DNA of 37,963 bases from Akkermansiaceae bacterium (lineage in GTDB: Bacteria > Verrucomicrobiota > Verrucomicrobiia > Verrucomicrobiales > Akkermansiaceae): positions 1-37,963 of the forward strand of contig JAQWZU010000040.1 of the NCBI GenBank assembly GCA_029253285.1. Direction: 5' to 3'. The notes under the pieces are model-generated. The model was not told the origin of the DNA. It did not search any database and saw only the letters and a program-made list of their open reading frames with translations. This document shows positions 25,579 through 34,561 of this stretch, piece after piece (position 1 is the first letter of the stretch; every line of letters starts with the position of its first letter). Position numbers and translations under genes: made by a program.

Positions 25579-25631
25579 GTGGATTGAATTTAAGAGTGGC
25601 TCCCTATTGATTAATTAAAGAGAATTGAGAA

Positions 25632-26939
25632 ATGGGAGCTATTGAAATCTGTTTGGTGGGTTTGGCGGTGGTGATTGTGTCGATTTTACTGCTACGATTA
25701 CATGCCTTCCTGGGATTGATTTTGGGAGCCTTTGTCGTGTCGGTGTTGACGCCGGGTGTGGGGACGGAGGCGATGGCGAAGGTGGCGGAAGGCTTTGGCA
25801 TCGGTTGTAAGAAGATCGGAATTCTCATCGCGCTGGCGGCGATCATTGGCCAGTGCCTGTTGCTGAGTGGCGCGGCGCAGCGGATTGTGCAGGGATTACT
25901 GTCTTTGTTTGGAGTGAAGAAGGCGCCGATGGCGTTTTTGGGGAGTGGCTTTATCCTGGGGATCCCGGTGTTTTTCGACACGGTATTTTATTTGATGCTT
26001 CCATTGGTAAGGGCTTTCGCGAGGACGAACCCGAAGGTCTATATTCTGGCTCTCCTGAGCGTGGTGGCGGGAGCAAGTATGGCACATTCCCTGGTGCCGC
26101 CGACGCCAGGGCCGCTCCTTGTGGCGGCCGGACTCGAGGTGAGCTTGGGGGTGCTGATTCCGGCGGGATTGTTGTTGGGGTTGGTGACAATTTCAGTGGG
26201 CTATATTTACGCACGCTGGGCCAACGAGCGCTTTGAGATTCCATTTCGGGAAGTGGATCTTCCTGAAGTGGAGAAGGAGGAAGAGAAAGAGCTTCCCGGA
26301 TTGGGTTGGTCGATTTTTCCAATCCTGCTACCGCTCATTTTGATTAGCGTGGGAACCTTTGTGAAGATGCAAGGAGAGGTTCCGGATTGGTTGGCGATGT
26401 TGAGTGATAAAAATATTGCGATGGCGCTCGGTGCGGGGGCTGCGATGATTTTGGCATCGCGATATTGCGAGTTGAAGAGAGTGGTGAATGAGGCGCTCTC
26501 GAGTGGCGGGGTGATTATCTTGATCACCGCGGCGGGTGCGGCTTTTGGGGCGGTATTGAAAGGGACAGGAATTGGCGGAGAGCTTTCAGGAATGGTCGGA
26601 AGCGGAGAGAGCGTGCTTCTGCTGGCTTTTGGGCTGACCGCGCTCGTTCGCTTTGCGCAGGGATCAGCCACGGTGGCGATGATCACATCGGTAGGCATTG
26701 TTGCGCCGATGGTGCTGGAAGCAGAACTGGGATTTCACGCAGTCTATGTCGCGCTCGCGATTGGCTGTGGTTCCAAGCCACTCCCATGGATGAACGACAG
26801 CGGCTTTTGGATTGTCTCAAAGATGTCCGGGATGAATGAAAAGGAAACGCTCAAGACCTTCTCGCTTATGCTTTCCCTGATGGGTGTGACGGGTTTTGCC
26901 GTGGTGTGGATCGCGAGCCGGGTGCTGCCGATGGTTTAG
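25632..26939 (+). CDS. GntP-family sugar-acid permease
   Basis: The 435-residue inner-membrane protein has about eleven to twelve hydrophobic segments. It matches the GntP/gluconate:H+ symporter family: 'MAHSLVPPTPGPLLVAAGLEV' lies over two helices near residue 155, 'FGLTALVRFAQGSATVAMITS' is near 337, and 'MNDSGFWIVSKMSGMNEKET' is in the C-terminal part. Relatives carry gluconate, galactarate-type acids, glycerate or other polyols. The divergent dehydratase, DapA-family aldolase and serine hydrolase suggest it imports the sugar acid that those enzymes degrade. The central loop (about 205-225) is acidic and cytoplasmic. No Shine-Dalgarno sequence precedes ATG 25632. The next 153 bp to the sulfatase stop contain only a weak hairpin. 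Confidence 0.93.
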   Translation: MGAIEICLVGLAVVIVSILLLRLHAFLGLILGAFVVSVLTPGVGTEAMAKVAEGFGIGCKKIGILIALAAIIGQCLLLSGAAQRIVQGLLSLFGVKKAPMAFLGSGFILGIPVFFDTVFYLMLPLVRAFARTNPKVYILALLSVVAGASMAHSLVPPTPGPLLVAAGLEVSLGVLIPAGLLLGLVTISVGYIYARWANERFEIPFREVDLPEVEKEEEKELPGLGWSIFPILLPLILISVGTFVKMQGEVPDWLAMLSDKNIAMALGAGAAMILASRYCELKRVVNEALSSGGVIILITAAGAAFGAVLKGTGIGGELSGMVGSGESVLLLAFGLTALVRFAQGSATVAMITSVGIVAPMVLEAELGFHAVYVALAIGCGSKPLPWMNDSGFWIVSKMSGMNEKETLKTFSLMLSLMGVTGFAVVWIASRVLPMV

Positions 26940-27092
26940 GTTTCCCCCGGGAGATTGAAAAGTGAGAGCATGAGTGGCCTTATCACGAGATAAATAGGAA
27001 AGATGACGTCTTTGAAAAATCAGCGAAGGAGCGCTCGAGCTTCCTTTAGATAGGTTTTTTCAGAGTGGAGAAAAACTGGTTCGGTGGGGAAT

Positions 27093-28973
27093 TTAAAATT
27101 TCCAGGATCGAGCGATTGAGCTGCCCTGGGATTGTAGTTTTAAGGAATCAACTTTGATGGCTTGATCGCCCGCGGGTAAATGGAGGCGGAGGATGCCGAG
27201 GTTTTCTTTTGCGGGAAGGCCGAGGGTGAGCTCGGTCCACTTGCCTATTTTGAGAGTGAAGGGGACGGATTGGGGGGTGGGGGTGTTATTGGCCCAAGAG
27301 ACTTTTCCCTTTCCGCCTTTGGGGGAAAGGACGCGGAAGGTAATTTTTGTGGGACCGCTAAATTGACCGGCGCTAGTGCCAAGGAAAGGATCGGGCGCGG
27401 TGCCTTTGAGGGTGATCATTCCGTCTTTGACGGTGGCTTGGCAGTTCCGGGCTTTCCAGCCTTGGAGTTCTTTGCGGAAGGGATCGTCTTTGGCGGGTTT
27501 CTTTTTGTTGCTGCGATCTTTGCCGATACCGACTAATTCGGGTTGGTATTTTTTAGGATCGAAGGCGGGATTGGGGACGGGGAGGACGGCTTTGCTTTCC
27601 TCGAGAAATTCCGCGATGAGTTGCTCGAGTTCGCGGACGGTCTCGGGATTTTCTTTGGCGAGGTTGTTCTTTTCGCCAATATCCTTGCTTAGATCGTAGA
27701 GGTGATAGTGATGGGCTTGGTTTTCGCCCTGGAAGAATTCGCGGATGAGCTTCCAGTGGTCGTAGTGGACCGAGACGGAGGGCGGAAGCCAGTCGGGGAC
27801 GGGTGGGTTGTGGGGAAAGTAAGTGAAGATGGGACCGCGTTCTTGTGAGGCTCCTTTGAGGGCTTTGGCGATACTGACACCGTCGAATTTTTGGTTCTCT
27901 TCGGTTTTGAGATCGAGGAGTTCGGCGAAGGTGGGGAAGAAGTCGATGGACTGAACGAGGGTGTCGTTGGTGGAAGCCGGTTTGATGTGGCCGGGCCAGG
28001 AGACGATCATGGGAACACGCACGCCGCCTTCGAACATAGTGGCCTTGCCGCCGCGAAGAGGCGTATTGCTGGTCGGGGTGGTGCCATCGACTTCGTTATA
28101 CATGTTGCCGCCATTGTCGGAAAAGAAAACGATGATGGTATTGTCGGTGAGTTTGAGCCGGTCAAGAGTGTCCATCAAGGTGCCAACGGCATCATCCATC
28201 GATTCGACCATGGCGGCGTAAGTGGGACTGCGCTGCGGGTCTTTGGGGTCAATGAGGCCTCGGTATTTTTCGATGAGGTCTTTCTTGGCGTCGAAGGGAG
28301 CGTGGACGGAGAACATCCAGTAGTTGAGGAAGAAGGGTTTGTCTTTGTTCTTCTCCAGGAAGGTCACGGCTTCCTGGGCCATCCGGTCTTCGATGTGTTC
28401 GTTGGGCGTATTGGGATCGAAGTCGGGATATTTCCAGGGAGCGACGAAACTCCCGGCGGGTCCAGGTCCGTGCCAGTGTGGGATGTCGAGGTCGAATCCG
28501 TGTTCAAGCGGTGAGTGAGGTTCGGCGCCGAGGTGCCACTTGCCGAAGTGGCTGGTGGCGTATCCGGAGTCACGGAAGGACTCGGCGAGGGTATAGTATT
28601 TTGTGTCGAGTCGGTTGACGGGAGCGGGCTGGATCGCTTTGTTTTGCGGGGCTGATTTTTTGCCTTCGGCCGCGGTAAGGATGGGTTTGCCGGTGTGGCA
28701 GTTGGGGGTGGTCAGCATGGTGGTGGCCGGGTTGAGGCCCGTGAGAATGCTGGAGCGGGTGGGCGAACAAAGCGGGCTGGCGGCGTAGGCCCGGGTGAAG
28801 GTCATACCGCGCTTGGCGAGCCTATCGAGGTTGGGGGTTTGGTAGAGCTTGGTGTGACCGTAAACCGTGGTGTCGGCCCAGCCGAGGTCGTCGGCAAGAA
28901 TATAGACGACGTTGGGCTTCTTTTCAGCGTGCAGGAAGGTCGCGAGGAAGAAGGTGAGGAGAGGAACTCTCAT
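27093..28973 (-). CDS. Secreted arylsulfatase-type sulfatase with C-terminal extra domain
   Basis: The 626-residue sulfatase has a signal peptide ([16 protein letters not shown]). '[15 protein letters not shown]' carries metal-binding Asp28-Asp29, and the formylglycine motif is Cys69-Ser-Pro-Thr-Arg73. 'HFGKWHLG', '[10 protein letters not shown]' and 'FFSDNGGN' follow. The sulfatase core ends near residue 480, where an Lys-rich linker ([12 protein letters not shown]) leads to a beta-rich C-terminal domain of about 125 residues. That domain ends '[11 protein letters not shown]' and looks like a carbohydrate-binding or jelly-roll module I cannot name. The substrate is probably a sulfated glycan. 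The PQQ dehydrogenase fusion gene lies upstream on the same strand, 170 bp away, so cotranscription is possible but not required. Confidence 0.93.
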   Translation of the reverse strand: MRVPLLTFFLATFLHAEKKPNVVYILADDLGWADTTVYGHTKLYQTPNLDRLAKRGMTFTRAYAASPLCSPTRSSILTGLNPATTMLTTPNCHTGKPILTAAEGKKSAPQNKAIQPAPVNRLDTKYYTLAESFRDSGYATSHFGKWHLGAEPHSPLEHGFDLDIPHWHGPGPAGSFVAPWKYPDFDPNTPNEHIEDRMAQEAVTFLEKNKDKPFFLNYWMFSVHAPFDAKKDLIEKYRGLIDPKDPQRSPTYAAMVESMDDAVGTLMDTLDRLKLTDNTIIVFFSDNGGNMYNEVDGTTPTSNTPLRGGKATMFEGGVRVPMIVSWPGHIKPASTNDTLVQSIDFFPTFAELLDLKTEENQKFDGVSIAKALKGASQERGPIFTYFPHNPPVPDWLPPSVSVHYDHWKLIREFFQGENQAHHYHLYDLSKDIGEKNNLAKENPETVRELEQLIAEFLEESKAVLPVPNPAFDPKKYQPELVGIGKDRSNKKKPAKDDPFRKELQGWKARNCQATVKDGMITLKGTAPDPFLGTSAGQFSGPTKITFRVLSPKGGKGKVSWANNTPTPQSVPFTLKIGKWTELTLGLPAKENLGILRLHLPAGDQAIKVDSLKLQSQGSSIARSWKF

Positions 28974-29030
28974 GTGGGGAGATGATACGGGTCTGGAGGA
29001 TGGATGCCTTCAATGGAAATTAAGTTTTTT

Positions 29031-29068
29031 GAGGACATTGACCGGGCGCTGGGCTTGTCCTCTTTTTT
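29031..29068 (+). terminator. Terminator-like hairpin in the sulfatase/dehydrogenase spacer
   Basis: A 7-bp perfect stem (29031-29037 with 29056-29062) with an 18-nt loop is followed by six T residues. The orientation would stop plus-strand transcripts, although the adjacent genes are on the minus strand. A role on either strand is therefore uncertain. Confidence 0.3.
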
Positions 29069-29143
29069 GTCCGCGAGAAAGTTAAGAGCTCCACGCTATA
29101 CGCTCATCGCCAGCGTCGTGTGCCCTGGTGTTCTGTCTTTGCC

Positions 29144-31705
29144 TTATTCGAAACGGAACCAGTCGAGGTTGGTGAGGTGCTTTTGGCCGGGGTTGGTGAA
29201 GGTGAGGCGGAGGTTGATGAGGCCGCCCGGGAGGTTTTCGAGGGGGACGGTGATTTCCTGCCACTTGTTCCAGTCGCCGGTGGGTTTGAGTTGGGCGGTG
29301 GCGATTTTTTTGTCGTTGGCAGTTACGGTGACGGTGGCTCCGGGGCCGGCGGAGGCGTAGTAGAAGGTGATCTTTTGGCAGCCCGTGAGGCGGAAGCGGT
29401 GATACTCGGACCATTGGTCGTGGTTGATGGCTCCAATGAAGGCTTTGCCGTCCTTGGCGGATTCGTTGAGCAATTTAGGGCCTCCGTTTTTGGAAAAGTT
29501 TTCGGCTTGGATGGTGCGGGATTGCAGTCGGATGGTGGTGGTGCCGGAGAGGGGTGAAGCCTTGCCGGAGTGGGCGCCGAGGTCGGTGTGATTGGCGGAG
29601 AGTTCGAGCGTGCCTTGGTGGGAGGGCGTGACGAGGGTGCCGGAAACTCCGCGGGAGATTTGGGGTGCCGTGGTTTCGCCGAGCGAGTAGATCCAGCTGA
29701 CCATCGCAGTGACTTGATCGCGGGAAAGATTGGGATGGGGAAGCATGGGGACCTCTCCCCAGACTTTGGCGGAGCCGGAGATGACACGCTGCACGGATTG
29801 GTCGAAGGAGGTGGGATTGCCTTTGTAGCGTTTTGCGATTTCGGTGAAGGAGGGGCCGATGAGTTTTTGGCTGGCGTGGTGGCAATTGAAACAATCGGAA
29901 GCGCGAATGGCCGAGAGGCCGGGTGATTCCTTGGCGAGAGGAGCGAGTGTGATCACGCTCGCGGCGAAGGCATCGGGAGATTTCTTTGAGTCGCCATCCT
30001 CGACGTCCGTGATGTGAAGGCGATAGGCGAGGGGTTTTCCGGGGTTGAAGAAGGAACCGTCGAGTGGTTCTTTGAAAGTGAGGGCGGGAGGATTGTTGCC
30101 TGTGGTGATGGTGTGGGTCGTTGTGCCGGTGGCTCCGGATGGGTCGGTGACTTTGAGGGTGATGGGGTGGTCGCCGGGTTCGTTGAGGGTGAGAGCCGGT
30201 TTTTGGGAGGTGGAAAATTCGGTGCCCTTAATAGACCACGAGTAGCGGAGTTTTTCTCCTTCGGGATCTTGAGAGGAAGAGGCATCGAGTTGGATTGAGA
30301 GGGGGAGCGCACCTTGATTTTTCTCGGCCTCGAATCGTGCAAGGGGTTTGAGGTTTCCATGGAGGTAGGAAATGTGGAGGAGTCGGGCGTCCGTGTTGTC
30401 GCCCCAGGTGGCTCCGTAGTCGAGGAACCAGAGGGTTCCGTCGGGAGCAAAGAGGGCATCGGAGGGGCGCCGGATTTTGACGGGGAGAGGGAAGTCTTCG
30501 ATGCCGGCAAGGTTTTGGTTTTCATCGAGGCGCGCCCACTTAATAAAGGGACGGTTCCAGTCCCAGAAGAGAAGGCAGTTGTCGTAGTGGGCGGGCAGTC
30601 CGTGTGTTTTTTCGAACTCGGGGCGGTGGTGAAAAACGGGACCGGCGCAGGCGGTGCGGCCGCCTTTCTTGAGGATGGGGAATTCCTCTGAGTCGGCGTA
30701 GGGATAAAAGATGAAGGCAGGTTTCGCGGGTGGGAGGCCGTGACGTCCGGTGTTGAGGGGCGAGTCGTTGATCGGTTTGGCAGGGTCGTATTTTTTACCG
30801 ACCTTGCCATTGGTGAAATCGACGAAGGCATAGGGTTTGTTGTCGGCAATGAAGTAGGGCCAGCCGAAGAATCCGGCTTGGCGGGCCTGGTTGATTTCGT
30901 CGTGACCGCGCGGGCCTTTGGGGCCGTCCTTTCCGGCGTCGGGTCCAACGTCACCCCAGTAGAGGTGGCCGGACTTTGGATCGATGGAAAACTTCCACGG
31001 GTTGCGGCATCCCATAATGTAGATTTCCGGTTTGGTTCCGGAGGTGCCCAGAGGGAAAAGGTTGCCGTCGGGGATGGAATAGGAGGCGTCGGGATTAACC
31101 TTGATGCGGATGATGCCGCCGCGAAAGTCGTTAGGATTGGCGGAGGATTTTTCGGCGTTCCAAGGCTCGCGTCCCGGGCGGCGATCAATGGGGGCGTAGG
31201 AGGCGGAGTCGCCAAAGGGATGGGTGTTGTCACCGGCCGAGGCGTAGAGGCAGCCGTCGGGTCCGAACTGAAGCATACCGCCGTGGTGGCAACACTCGCG
31301 ACGTTGAATGCCCCACTCGAGGACTTTCTTTTCATCGGTAAGTTGGTCGCCTTGGAGTGTGAAGCGGCTGATGCGTTGGCCCACAAAATCGGCGGGTGAG
31401 TAGAGGAGGAAGAGGTGTTGGTTGTTTGCAAAATCTGGATCGAGCGTAATTCCAAGAAGGCCGTTCTCTTGTTCGCCGAAGACCTTGATTTCGGCGATGG
31501 TAGTACGGCTTCCTGTAGTGGGATCGATGCGGTTGACCTTGCCCTGGAGTTCAATGAGAAAGATCGAGCCGTCGGGCGCAAGATCGAATCCCATGGGGCG
31601 GGCGAAGTTTTCTGCGACGGTTTTGGATTGAAAGCGGAAAGCATCCACTCCGTGAACAAGACCGGTGAGAGCAAGGGCGAGGATGAACTTGAGAAATGAA
31701 GTCAT
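29144..31705 (-). CDS. Secreted PQQ-type sugar dehydrogenase fused to PKD, cytochrome c and CBM modules
   Basis: The 853-residue product has a signal peptide (MTSFLKFILALALTGLVHG) and four modules. Residues about 23-450 form a soluble glucose dehydrogenase (GSDH) beta-propeller, with 'ARPMGFDLAPDGSIFL', 'RECCHHGGMLQFGPDG', 'GDVGPDAG' and 'APDGTLWFLDYGA'. About 455-535 is a PKD domain with 'ASSSQDPEGEKLRYSW'. About 595-675 is a class I cytochrome c with heme motif CFNCH (605-609) and probable distal Met654. About 695-853 is a CBM6-like jelly roll with 'DWNKWQEITVPL' and 'GLINLRLTFTNPG'. The built-in heme could take electrons directly from substrate oxidation. Neighbouring sulfatase suggests the target is a glycan or a product of it. 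Confidence 0.9.
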   Translation of the reverse strand: MTSFLKFILALALTGLVHGVDAFRFQSKTVAENFARPMGFDLAPDGSIFLIELQGKVNRIDPTTGSRTTIAEIKVFGEQENGLLGITLDPDFANNQHLFLLYSPADFVGQRISRFTLQGDQLTDEKKVLEWGIQRRECCHHGGMLQFGPDGCLYASAGDNTHPFGDSASYAPIDRRPGREPWNAEKSSANPNDFRGGIIRIKVNPDASYSIPDGNLFPLGTSGTKPEIYIMGCRNPWKFSIDPKSGHLYWGDVGPDAGKDGPKGPRGHDEINQARQAGFFGWPYFIADNKPYAFVDFTNGKVGKKYDPAKPINDSPLNTGRHGLPPAKPAFIFYPYADSEEFPILKKGGRTACAGPVFHHRPEFEKTHGLPAHYDNCLLFWDWNRPFIKWARLDENQNLAGIEDFPLPVKIRRPSDALFAPDGTLWFLDYGATWGDNTDARLLHISYLHGNLKPLARFEAEKNQGALPLSIQLDASSSQDPEGEKLRYSWSIKGTEFSTSQKPALTLNEPGDHPITLKVTDPSGATGTTTHTITTGNNPPALTFKEPLDGSFFNPGKPLAYRLHITDVEDGDSKKSPDAFAASVITLAPLAKESPGLSAIRASDCFNCHHASQKLIGPSFTEIAKRYKGNPTSFDQSVQRVISGSAKVWGEVPMLPHPNLSRDQVTAMVSWIYSLGETTAPQISRGVSGTLVTPSHQGTLELSANHTDLGAHSGKASPLSGTTTIRLQSRTIQAENFSKNGGPKLLNESAKDGKAFIGAINHDQWSEYHRFRLTGCQKITFYYASAGPGATVTVTANDKKIATAQLKPTGDWNKWQEITVPLENLPGGLINLRLTFTNPGQKHLTNLDWFRFE

Positions 31706-32064
31706 GTTGATGGCCCTGTAATTAGCAGTTTGCCTATTTGTTCAGCAAGAGGATAAGACTAACAGAATTGATCGAGGTCGAATAAGTAATCCATTGTAGA
31801 GGAGAGCATGCGAAGGCCGGGAGCCAATTTCCCACGGCTGAAGATTGTGGTAGATATTCGGATTTTGTTGAGATAGTCGGTTTCGAAGAGAAGAAGCAAA
31901 GCCTCACTTTCCTGGGCTCAATTTCCGGAGTGTCGCTTTGGATATTTCTCGGATGTGGCTGTCGTAAATCTTTCGAGTCCCTCTTTAAAATAGCCGGGAG
32001 AAAAAAAAGATTCAAATTTCGGCAATAAAGTAGGTGTATCTCCGTTAGTGCTCTCTGAACCCCT
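31706..32064. other. Spacer without a supported gene (359 bp)
   Basis: This divergent region separates the PQQ dehydrogenase gene from the ECF sigma operon and must hold both promoters. A minus-strand frame of 93 codons (31734-32015) exists but has no ribosome-binding site, no recognisable domain and an odd composition, so I do not call it. An A-run (about 32001-32009) precedes the sigma gene. I could not identify a convincing ECF-type -35/-10 pair by eye. Confidence 0.5.
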
Positions 32065-32622
32065 GTGGATGACTCTCTCTTAATTCGAAAATTCTGCAGC
32101 GATGGGGATGGCGATGCTGCCGTCGAGTTGCTGGGGAAATATCAACGGGCGCTCTATCAATTTATTTGGCAAATGCTACACCACTCACAAGATTGCGAAG
32201 ATGCGATGCAGGAGACTTTTTCCAAGGTTCTTCTCGCACTACCGCGCTATCGGGAGGAAAATCACTTTAAGAGTTGGTTGTTTCGAATTGGTCGTAATGA
32301 GGCTATCGAAATTATTCGTCGTCGCCGTCGCACCGTGGTTGCTGAAGCACCAGAGGAATGCCTCGGCGCCGATCCCTTGATCGATCGTCAGCCTGCAGCA
32401 AGGGAAGTGATGGAGCAAAAAGAACGCCTGCAGTCTCTCGATAAGGCCATCGCTCAACTTCCAGATACTGAACGGGAGGTGCTGGCCCTGCGTTTGCAGG
32501 GCGACCTTCCTTTTAAGGAAATTGCTCAAGTAATTGATGTTCCGATCGGAACGGTGTTGGCCAGAATGCATCGCGCCAAGAAGCGGCTGAAACCCCTCCT
32601 GGAATCTGAATCGAACGAATAG
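32065..32622 (+). CDS. ECF-type RNA polymerase sigma factor
   Basis: The 185-residue protein starts at GTG (MDDSLLIRKFCSDGDGDA). Region 2 spans about 15-85, with 'YQFIWQMLHHSQDCEDAMQE', 'FSKVLLALPRYREENHFKSW' and 'LFRIGRNEAIEIIRRRRR'. Region 4 spans about 120-178, with 'LDKAIAQLPDTEREVLALRL', 'FKEIAQVIDVPIGTVLARMH' and 'RAKKRLKPL'. These are hallmarks of sigma-70 family group 4. The next gene starts 4 bp later and encodes a one-pass membrane protein of the anti-sigma layout, followed by three secreted or redox proteins, so the sigma factor probably controls its own operon. Its signal is unknown. Confidence 0.93.
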   Translation: MDDSLLIRKFCSDGDGDAAVELLGKYQRALYQFIWQMLHHSQDCEDAMQETFSKVLLALPRYREENHFKSWLFRIGRNEAIEIIRRRRRTVVAEAPEECLGADPLIDRQPAAREVMEQKERLQSLDKAIAQLPDTEREVLALRLQGDLPFKEIAQVIDVPIGTVLARMHRAKKRLKPLLESESNE

Positions 32623-32626
32623 GACG

Positions 32627-33127
32627 ATGGACTCAAAGACCGAAAATGATCTGTTGCTCTATTGGAGTGGTGAAGCGGATTCCAAACTCTCTGCCGAAAT
32701 TGAGGCTCTTCTCGAAAAGGATCCGGCTGCTCAACGATCCCTCGATGAGTTGGATCAGCTTAATATTCTTCGTGATGAACTCGCAGATCTACCGGCGATG
32801 AACCCGTCACGCTCATTCGCTCTTGAAGCGGTGACTGAAAGGTTGGTTGAGAAAAAAATCCCCCGATTCCCTCTCCCTTGGATCGCGGCCGCAGTGATCG
32901 CGGTGATTGCCGTTGGCACCAAGTTGTGGCTTCATGAAGGAACCAGCCAAGCCGAGGAGGTCGTCGTCAAAGAAGAGGAAAGTTCAAGTGAACCTGTCAT
33001 GAGGGCGAAACTTTCAAAGCGTCTCTTTTCTACACGTCCTCAAGATCCCGCTCTGAAACGAATTTCCATCGCCCGTGACCGGGCTCGCAAACTACGAACC
33101 GAACTCAACCACTTACCCAACTCCTGA
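32627..33127 (+). CDS. Putative anti-sigma factor, single-pass membrane protein
   Basis: The 166-residue protein has a soluble acidic N-terminal half (1-80), one membrane segment (about 84-103, 'PWIAAAVIAVIAVGTKLWL') and a short external part with two basic clusters ('LSKRLFSTRP', 'ARDRARKLRTEL'). 'LLLYWSGEADSKLSAEIEALLE' resembles the short Leu-rich region of zinc-less anti-sigma proteins, split here over two helices. No HxxxCxxC zinc motif is present. Location immediately after an ECF sigma gene is the main evidence for the role. The extracytoplasmic part is short, so signal sensing may rely on another protein in the operon. Confidence 0.75.
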   Translation: MDSKTENDLLLYWSGEADSKLSAEIEALLEKDPAAQRSLDELDQLNILRDELADLPAMNPSRSFALEAVTERLVEKKIPRFPLPWIAAAVIAVIAVGTKLWLHEGTSQAEEVVVKEEESSSEPVMRAKLSKRLFSTRPQDPALKRISIARDRARKLRTELNHLPNS

Positions 33128-33129
33128 TC

Positions 33130-34542
33130 GTGAAAATGTTAAAAATGAATTCCTTGATGATTACTTTCGTTGTCGTTCTTTCGGCCTTCGGATCTCTTCT
33201 CCACGCCGAAGAAGAACGCCCAACCGTTGAACACGTCCTTGATTTCTTGAAAGAGAAAATGCCCGAATCAATGGACTTGCTCGAGCGCGTGAAAGAGGAA
33301 GAGGGTGAGGAGGGCTATGCGGAGGTCGTTGAAAGTGCCGCTGATCTTTTAATGGAGTATCTTGAGATCAAGCGCGAAGAGGGCGTGGAAGCTGCCGAAA
33401 ACTTTTTGGATGAGGAACGAACCGGAGTTCGCATGGAGTCCCTGATAGAAGCCTGGCACGAGGCTGACGATGAAGCCGGGAAAAGGGAGATTAGGAAAGA
33501 GATCGGAAAGCTTATTGGGGCGCAAATTGATCGCGAAATTGAGCACGGACATCGGGAGCTCAAGAAGTTGAAAGAGGAAGTCGAGGAGATTGAAGAAGAG
33601 CTTGCCGAGATGAAGGAAAGCCGTGAGGGAATTATCGCGGAAGAACTCAGGGAGATTTTATCCGATGAGGAAGAGCGGGAAGGGGAAGAGCAGGATGAGG
33701 AAGAGCAGGAAGAGGAAGGCGATGGGGAGAATACGATCAAGCAATCTTGGTCACAGGAAAAGAATTATGCGCGTCCGTATTGGATGAATGTCCCGAAACC
33801 CGATGATGGAGAAGCATTGCCTGTGATCATCTTCCTGCATGGCAATGGCGGAAATGCCCGGGGTTTGCAGAGGATGGTTCTCAACCGATATCCGAAGGTT
33901 GCCAGTCAGTCCATCACGGTTTTTCCCGAAGGCTACCGGGAGAGTTGGAACATCGTCTCGGAACGATCGAAGGCAGATGACCGGGCCTTTATTGAGGCCA
34001 TTGTTCGTGAGCTCTCGAAGCGTGATGATGTGAAAAAAAATGATTTCACGATCATGGGGATATCGAATGGAGCGGCACTCGTGAATCAAATTGCGATTGA
34101 GACGAAGCTCCCCAATATTAAGAACTACATTAGTGCGGTAAGTCCCTTGAACGGGTTTCAGTATGACGGGAAAAATTTTAAGTCGAGAGGCGAAGGGAAT
34201 AATTACGAGGTGGTCGCGAAGCCTCTCGCCGGGAAGCGCCTACTGAATATTTCCGGCACCAATGACCCGCTCGTTCCCTATCGCGGTGGTCCATCCAAGG
34301 CGATTCCGGCCAAAGAGGGGAAGCTTCCTTTTGTGGATGCTGAAGAGTCGATTTTTCTCTGGGCCAAGCAGATGGGATACGAAGGAAAAAAGCTCAGTAA
34401 GCCGAGCAAGGTGAATGGGAAGATCGATATTTTTTCCTATCTCGATGGAGATGTGGTGCACTTCAAAGTGAACGATCATGGTCATAATGCCACCCAGGCG
34501 CTCAGTCAGGAATTGCTCCTGGAGTTTTTGAAAGGGGAATAA
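33130..34542 (+). CDS. Secreted alpha/beta-hydrolase (PHB depolymerase/esterase-like) with N-terminal acidic coiled-coil
   Basis: The 470-residue product begins at GTG with a signal peptide ending near 'LLHAEEE'. Residues about 30-200 are a strongly acidic helical region, with a coiled-coil at 119-178 and a Glu-rich linker. Residues about 205-470 are an alpha/beta-hydrolase of the PHB-depolymerase/feruloyl-esterase type: 'VIIFLHGNGGNARG', nucleophile Ser312 in 'MGISNGAAL', Asp379 in 'SGTNDPLVPY', and His450 or His452 in 'NDHGHNAT'. It therefore likely cleaves a polyester or ester-linked glycan outside the cytoplasm. The coiled-coil matches that of the next protein. The gene starts 2 bp after the anti-sigma gene. 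Confidence 0.85.
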   Translation: MKMLKMNSLMITFVVVLSAFGSLLHAEEERPTVEHVLDFLKEKMPESMDLLERVKEEEGEEGYAEVVESAADLLMEYLEIKREEGVEAAENFLDEERTGVRMESLIEAWHEADDEAGKREIRKEIGKLIGAQIDREIEHGHRELKKLKEEVEEIEEELAEMKESREGIIAEELREILSDEEEREGEEQDEEEQEEEGDGENTIKQSWSQEKNYARPYWMNVPKPDDGEALPVIIFLHGNGGNARGLQRMVLNRYPKVASQSITVFPEGYRESWNIVSERSKADDRAFIEAIVRELSKRDDVKKNDFTIMGISNGAALVNQIAIETKLPNIKNYISAVSPLNGFQYDGKNFKSRGEGNNYEVVAKPLAGKRLLNISGTNDPLVPYRGGPSKAIPAKEGKLPFVDAEESIFLWAKQMGYEGKKLSKPSKVNGKIDIFSYLDGDVVHFKVNDHGHNATQALSQELLLEFLKGE

Positions 34543-34561
34543 TTCGTAAAGCTGGCGATTG

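Noticed and set aside
26940-27092. Terminator after the GntP gene
   Set aside because: The only hairpin (around AAGGAG/CTTCCTT) has a 6-bp stem with a G-U pair and no T tract directly after it.
29953-31674. Minus-strand open frame of 573 codons in another frame of the PQQ dehydrogenase gene
   Set aside because: The translation is almost only Ser, Pro, Thr, Ala and Lys, typical of an out-of-frame reading, while the called frame has four recognisable domains.
31734-32015. Minus-strand 93-codon frame in the large spacer before the sigma gene
   Set aside because: It has no ribosome-binding site, no recognisable domain and no composition bias typical of coding sequence here. It could be real only if conserved in relatives.
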